A stretch of 64,000 nt of DNA, from NCBI RefSeq assembly GCF_901933205.1, contig NC_044596.1:4032001-4096000 (forward strand), read 5' to 3'. Shown here piece after piece: positions 62,690-64,000 of the stretch (its first letter is position 1; each line of letters starts with the position of its first letter). Position numbers and translations under genes: made by a program. The stretch is from Camarhynchus parvulus (taxonomy: Eukaryota; Chordata; Aves; Passeriformes; Thraupidae). The notes beneath the pieces are model-generated. The model was not told where the DNA came from, did no database searches, and saw nothing but the letters and a program-made list of their open reading frames with translations.

Positions 62690-63085
62690 GAGGGTGTCCA
62701 GGGAAGGGTTTGGAGAGTCCTGAGGGAGCTGGGCAGGGGCTCAGCCTGGAGCAAAGGAGGCTCAGGGGGAATTTCTGGCTCTGCACAACTCCCTGCCAGG
62801 AGGGCACAGCCGGGGGGATTTGGGATCTTATCCCAGGGAACAGGGACAGGAGGAGAGGGAACGGCCTCAGGCTGGGCTGGGGAGGCTCAGGTTGGACATC
62901 AGCAGGAATTTCCTCATGGAAAGGGCTGGAAGGGGCTGCCCAGGGGGGTTTGGAGTGCCCATCCCTGGAGGTGGCACCTGGAGGTGGCACTGAGTGCTCA
63001 GGGTGGGGATCGGGCACAGCTGGGACTCGATGATCCCACGGGGATTTTCCAGCCTCGCTAATTCCACGATTCTGTGAAATCCCTG
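62690..63085 (+). mobile_element. CR1 LINE 3' end, nearly complete tail
   Basis: CTGGGCAGGGGCTCAGCCTG, GGAACGGCCTCAGGCTGGGC, AGGTTGGACATCAGCAGGAA, TTTCCTCATGGAAAGGGCTG and ATTCCACGATTCTGTGAAAT match the CR1 3' region, including the terminal repeat-like tail. Confidence 0.9.
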
Positions 63086-64000
63086 CTGCCTGGCACTGAC
63101 GAGGGAAAACCTCTCAAAGCTGCTGCCCACACCCCGAACTCTGCAGCTCCAGGGTTTGGGAGAACAGTTTTGTCCAGGGAAGGGCAGAGGGGTTCCCACC
63201 CTGCTCCCACTGACCCCGTGTCTGTGTTTCCTCCTCCTCCTCCTCCTCCCTCGGCGGGTGAGGATGCCAGGACAGGAGGGGTTTCTTGGTGCCACCACCA
63301 CACCAGCACCCAGCCACCACCACCTAGGTAGTGTTCCACCTTCTCGTGTTTGTGGTGCATGCAGAGGCTGAGGGACCCTGGGCTCGCTCTGCTCCCCGCT
63401 CCCGCTAATCCCAGGGATGGATCCCTTCAATTTCCCCTCTTCCTCTGCCTGCAGAGCTTCCAGAAGTGCATGGGGGGGCTCAGGAGGTGACCCCAGCTGG
63501 GCACGGTGGCTGCATGCTCTGGGGAGGATGGAAACCCGAGGGAGGGGTTTAATCAGACTTAATTTTTTTGTTTTAGTTATTTTGTTATTTTTTTTTTTTA
63601 AGAGATTGAACCCTTGAAATCCTTTCAGGAGGAGAACTCCGCTTCCTCCCTTTTCTTCCTCCTCGCTTTCCCCCACCCCTTTCCACAGGGGGAAGGTGGA
63701 AGCTTCAGAAAGGCTCTCTCAAATAAAGGCTCCTTCCAGCACATTCTGGGCGGAGAACAGGCACCAACATCTTGGATCAAAACTGAACCTTTTCCTCCCA
63801 AAATATTTCCTGGGCCGAGAAACCACCTTCCCCCTCACCCTGCATGGACGATGCTCCTCCGGTGCTGCTGCTCTTGCTGGGCCCCTTTGCCATCCAGTAT
63901 TGGGGTGCTGCTCCTCTTGGAGGGTGGGGGTTGATCCCAAAAAACCCCTGTGAGTGACTCCAAGGGGTACAAAACCCCACTGCGAGGGGCCTGCAGAGCT
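63086..64000. other. PLEKHA6 intron to the window end, no gene seen
   Basis: Contains a CCTCCTCCT run near 63230, a T run near 63570-63600 and otherwise unique sequence. No PH exon found. Confidence 0.55.

Noticed and set aside
61958..64000. Search for the next PLEKHA6 PH exon (AEHAG...RTYFFSAES type)
   Set aside because: No matching reading frame with splice sites found; the exon must lie beyond the window.

Overview
The window is vertebrate nuclear DNA, most likely from a songbird (passerine). The evidence is three intron-containing genes with vertebrate protein sequences, several 3' ends of avian CR1 LINEs, and LTR-type repeats of a kind I recognise from passerine genomes. GC content is very high, and minisatellites fill most introns and intergenic spacers. 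All three genes lie on the plus strand in the order PIK3C2B, PPP1R15B, PLEKHA6. This is the order on human 1q32 read from the minus strand. From memory, that block lies on a microchromosome in birds, which would fit the GC content and short introns. There are no prokaryotic features, and I recognised no rRNA or tRNA genes.

1-16.6 kb: the 3' part of PIK3C2B (class II PI3-kinase C2-beta). I can place 25 consecutive coding exons running from the linker before the PI3K-type C2 domain to the stop codon, followed by a short 3'UTR. All splice phases agree and the protein aligns end to end, except for one extra G in a C5G6 run in the last exon (15917-15922). That base shifts the frame inside the C-terminal C2 domain. 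Almost every intron longer than 400 bp is built from its own private minisatellite; LTR-type insertions account for most of the rest.

16.9-24.8 kb: PPP1R15B (CReP, the constitutive eIF2-alpha phosphatase regulator). It has a CpG-rich promoter, two coding exons (529 aa) and a long 3'UTR ending near an AATAAA at 24750. A 196-codon upstream ORF in a good start context overlaps the main start codon out of frame.

24.8-29.4 kb: intergenic DNA. It holds a long TTTCC tract and, 2.1 kb away, a GGAAA tract in the opposite sense, plus two minisatellites and CR1 fragments.

29.5-64.0 kb: the 5' part of PLEKHA6, a WW-PH adaptor. Eight coding exons give 231 codons: two WW domains and the first two thirds of the PH domain. 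A 30-kb intron between the third and fourth coding exons is an archive of minisatellites and simple repeats, interrupted by CpG-rich blocks that may be alternative promoters. One of these (58660-58691) carries a short in-phase ATG exon.

I found no clear sign of a wholly new system. The observations most worth checking are the overlapping uORF of PPP1R15B, the tandemly copied exon/donor junction at 2525-2680, the array of pseudo-exons at 4070-4810, the last-exon frameshift, the inverted pair of pentanucleotide arrays, and the candidate alternative PLEKHA6 start.
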